Of a stretch of 64,000 bases of DNA, positions 62,446-64,000 are shown piece by piece. How positions within the stretch are numbered: position 1 is the stretch's first letter; every line of letters begins with the position of its first letter. The notes under the pieces are model-generated. The model worked only from the letters and a program-made list of their open reading frames with translations, was not told the origin of the DNA and ran no database searches. The stretch comes from Inia geoffrensis (taxonomy: Eukaryota > Chordata > Mammalia > Artiodactyla > Iniidae), in NCBI GenBank assembly GCA_036417435.1, contig JAZAQT010000774.1:124001-188000 (forward strand), read 5' to 3'. Both the position numbers and the translations under genes were made by a program.

Positions 62446-63739
62446 TGGTACATCCCTACAATGGAATATCACTCAACAATGAAATCAATGGCAACACACC
62501 AGTAGCAGCATAATGACAGGATATAGTTATGATGATTCTAAGTGAAATAAGTCACACAGAAAAAGAAACATCATAAGATATCACTAATACCGGGAATGTA
62601 AACACGGCTACGTGTGAACTGCATTACAAAACACAACAGAGTCTCACATTTATAAAAGAAACTTATGCTTGCTTAAGGGGAAAGGAGAGTGGGGAGGCTG
62701 CATAAAACCAGAGGTTCATATTAGGACAGATACCATTCCATAAGCCAAATATATATTAGACAAGACCTACTCCTTGCTCAACGAAATGGACTCAACACCC
62801 CGTATTCAAAACCTAGGAATATGCCTGACTATGAAGAAAATTAAAACCCATACATTTATAGGTCTCCATAAGAAAATCATTTGTGTACAGCACCATCCAC
62901 ACAGCAGTGTCAATAAGCTAAATCCCCTTATAAAAATAAATTTGAAAAACAAAACACAAGGACTGTGAAATAGAGAGAAATTCTTAAATAAGTCCTTCAG
63001 GGCTTGTGAGGAATCTTGGATTTACCACCTCTACATCCACAGCTGGGGGAGAGATAAGGCTGGACACTTGGGGCTGATACTATTGGTGAGGGAATGCAGA
63101 CCCTTTGAGGTAATGGTGCATGGTTCCCATTCCACGGGTCCCAAATCTCCACGTTTAAGGGATTTATCCTTCAGCTAAAATATGCATGGAAAACCCAGAA
63201 TATGGTCCACGAAGTGATCAGGCATAATTTCTAAAACTCATCGCCATTTGCGCCCCCTGATACTCGAGTTCGCCATTCCAGATGCGATATTAACATTCTC
63301 CCCACTTGGAGAGTCAGTGCCTTTGACCTCTTGTTTGGCACAGTTTGCAATTTCTGTGGAAGATGAACAGGAATAAGGAGAACCAATGAGCGGCTAACTC
63401 GATGTGTTTGGACGGGCACTTTGAACTCTGATTTCCCTACAGGAAGAAGAATTCACCAAAGGCTCAGCGGGCCATGCCGGAACGAGATTAGGGCCTGAAG
63501 CAATTCTTCGGGTTTGCGGTCAGCTCACAAGAAAGCGAGTTGAGAAAAGGAGATCTTTGGCACTGTAACTCACAATCCTGCAGAGTTCCAAATGACCCCT
63601 ATCATCCAAAAATTTATTGAAGGAAGGCTGTGAAGAGGACTTGAACGCGACGCAGAATTGCAGAAAACAGATATCAGGGGGTAGATAAGAATTGCTCTGA
63701 AAGCGTAGGAAAAGAGGCAGCAGTTCGACAGTGATGCAC
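62005..63739 (+). repeat. Monomer R-19
   Basis: Palindrome 62005-62076, L1 about 62090-62960. Leaves the duplicated pattern after about 62,446 (GAAGTTTTGGTAC). Confidence 0.9.
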
Positions 63740-64000
63740 TTGGCCAAAAAGGGCGTATGCGTTTTTTCCTGAATATATTCAGGAAAAAACGCATACGCCC
63801 TTTTTGGCCAACCAAGCAAGCCTGCAATGGAAATCCGCACTACAAGAAGTCTCACTTCCCACCGATCAAAAGGGCCGTCCGAAAAAAGTGTAAAATCCAG
63901 AGAGGCAGGACATGCCATGGAGAACCGGCAGCCTTGTTATACTGATGGGCGGGATGTAAATTGCCAACAGCCACTCTGGAGAAGTGGATGGTGTTTCCTG
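63740..64000 (+). repeat. Monomer R-20 (fragment cut by window edge)
   Basis: Palindrome 63740-63811 and the first about 175 bp of the L1 part. Private marks are GATCAAAAGGG near 63,866 and TTATACTGATGG near 63,937. Confidence 0.9.

Larger units (their letters stand above)
1..64000. repeat. Satellite DNA array, ~1,735-bp monomer, whole window
   Basis: The same sequence recurs from end to end with no non-satellite insert. The landmark is a 72-bp palindrome found 37 times, at spacings of 1,733-1,737 bp. About half of each monomer is an L1 3' end and the rest is unidentified. The L1 variant and monomer length fit the common cetacean satellite (established knowledge from memory; the assignment is inference). 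The block is probably constitutive heterochromatin. No stretch of unique sequence longer than a few bases was seen between monomers. Confidence 0.97.
30799..64000 (+). repeat. Right satellite array, L1 on plus strand, distinct subfamily
   Basis: The right half of the junction palindrome and 19 further palindromes lie in the opposite orientation to the left array. Its marks include GAACCAATGAG, GAGATCTTTGGC, CAGCGGGCC, GTACAGCACCATAC, AAAAACAAAACACAAGG followed by ACTGTGAAATAG, CAGCTGGGGGAGAG, CCATTCCACGGG and ATGACAGGATTTAG. These are shared by almost all monomers here and are rare or absent on the left, so the two arrays are separately homogenised subfamilies. A 6,942-bp period is seen at about 32.5-48 kb and a 3,472-bp period at about 53-59 kb. 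Confidence 0.93.

Noticed and set aside
1..64000. CRISPR array
   Set aside because: The repeat unit is about 1.7 kb without short direct repeats and spacers; the regular spacing of the 72-bp element is just the satellite period.
1..64000. CENP-B box (TTCGNNNNANNCGGG) as evidence of a centromeric satellite
   Set aside because: I checked the TTCG and CGAA occurrences in representative monomers and none has the CGGG at the right spacing. A systematic motif scan of all monomers was not possible.

Overview
The window contains no genes. It is one uninterrupted block of eukaryotic tandem satellite DNA with a monomer of about 1,735 bp (spacings measured here run from 1,733 to 1,737 bp). I located 37 copies of its landmark, a 72-bp palindrome. 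Roughly half of each monomer is the decayed 3' end of a LINE-1 (L1) retrotransposon: the C-terminal part of ORF2, the 3' UTR and an A-rich tail. The L1 variant looks like those of cetartiodactyl mammals. A monomer near 1.74 kb built on an L1 3' end fits the 'common cetacean satellite' (about 1.58 kb in dolphins and about 1.75 kb in other whales, from memory), so a whale is the best guess. This is inference, and I could not search a database.

Layout. Positions 1-30,798 hold 17 monomers plus one truncated by the junction, with L1 reading on the minus strand. Positions 30,799-64,000 hold 19 monomers plus a fragment, with L1 on the plus strand. The orientation flips exactly inside one of the 72-bp palindromes (30,763-30,834, axis 30,798/30,799), so the window is a roughly 64-kb imperfect inverted repeat with all L1 pieces pointing away from the centre. 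Each monomer, read in the L1 sense, is palindrome (72 bp), a short spacer, L1 ORF2 3' end and 3' UTR (about 870 bp), then about 780 bp of unidentified sequence.

Higher-order structure. The left array is a four-monomer higher-order repeat (A-B-C-D, period 6,939-6,941 bp). Copies 1 and 2 are almost identical over A, B and C; copy 2 has a different D, copies 3 and 4 carry a shared 'X' patch, and copy 4 lacks A. The right array is a different subfamily with its own four-monomer period (6,942 bp, about 32.5-48 kb), then more uniform monomers with a two-monomer period (3,472 bp, about 53-59 kb) and a recent one-monomer duplication (about 59.6-62.4 kb). The unit beside the inversion (29,100-30,798) is a patchwork of left-type and right-type variants.

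The open reading frames of 60-141 codons recur only because the monomers recur. One family of them is a recognisable relic of the L1 ORF2 protein C-terminus. The rest read through the palindrome or the antisense strand, and I do not annotate them as genes. I saw no rRNA, tRNA, CRISPR array or intact mobile element.
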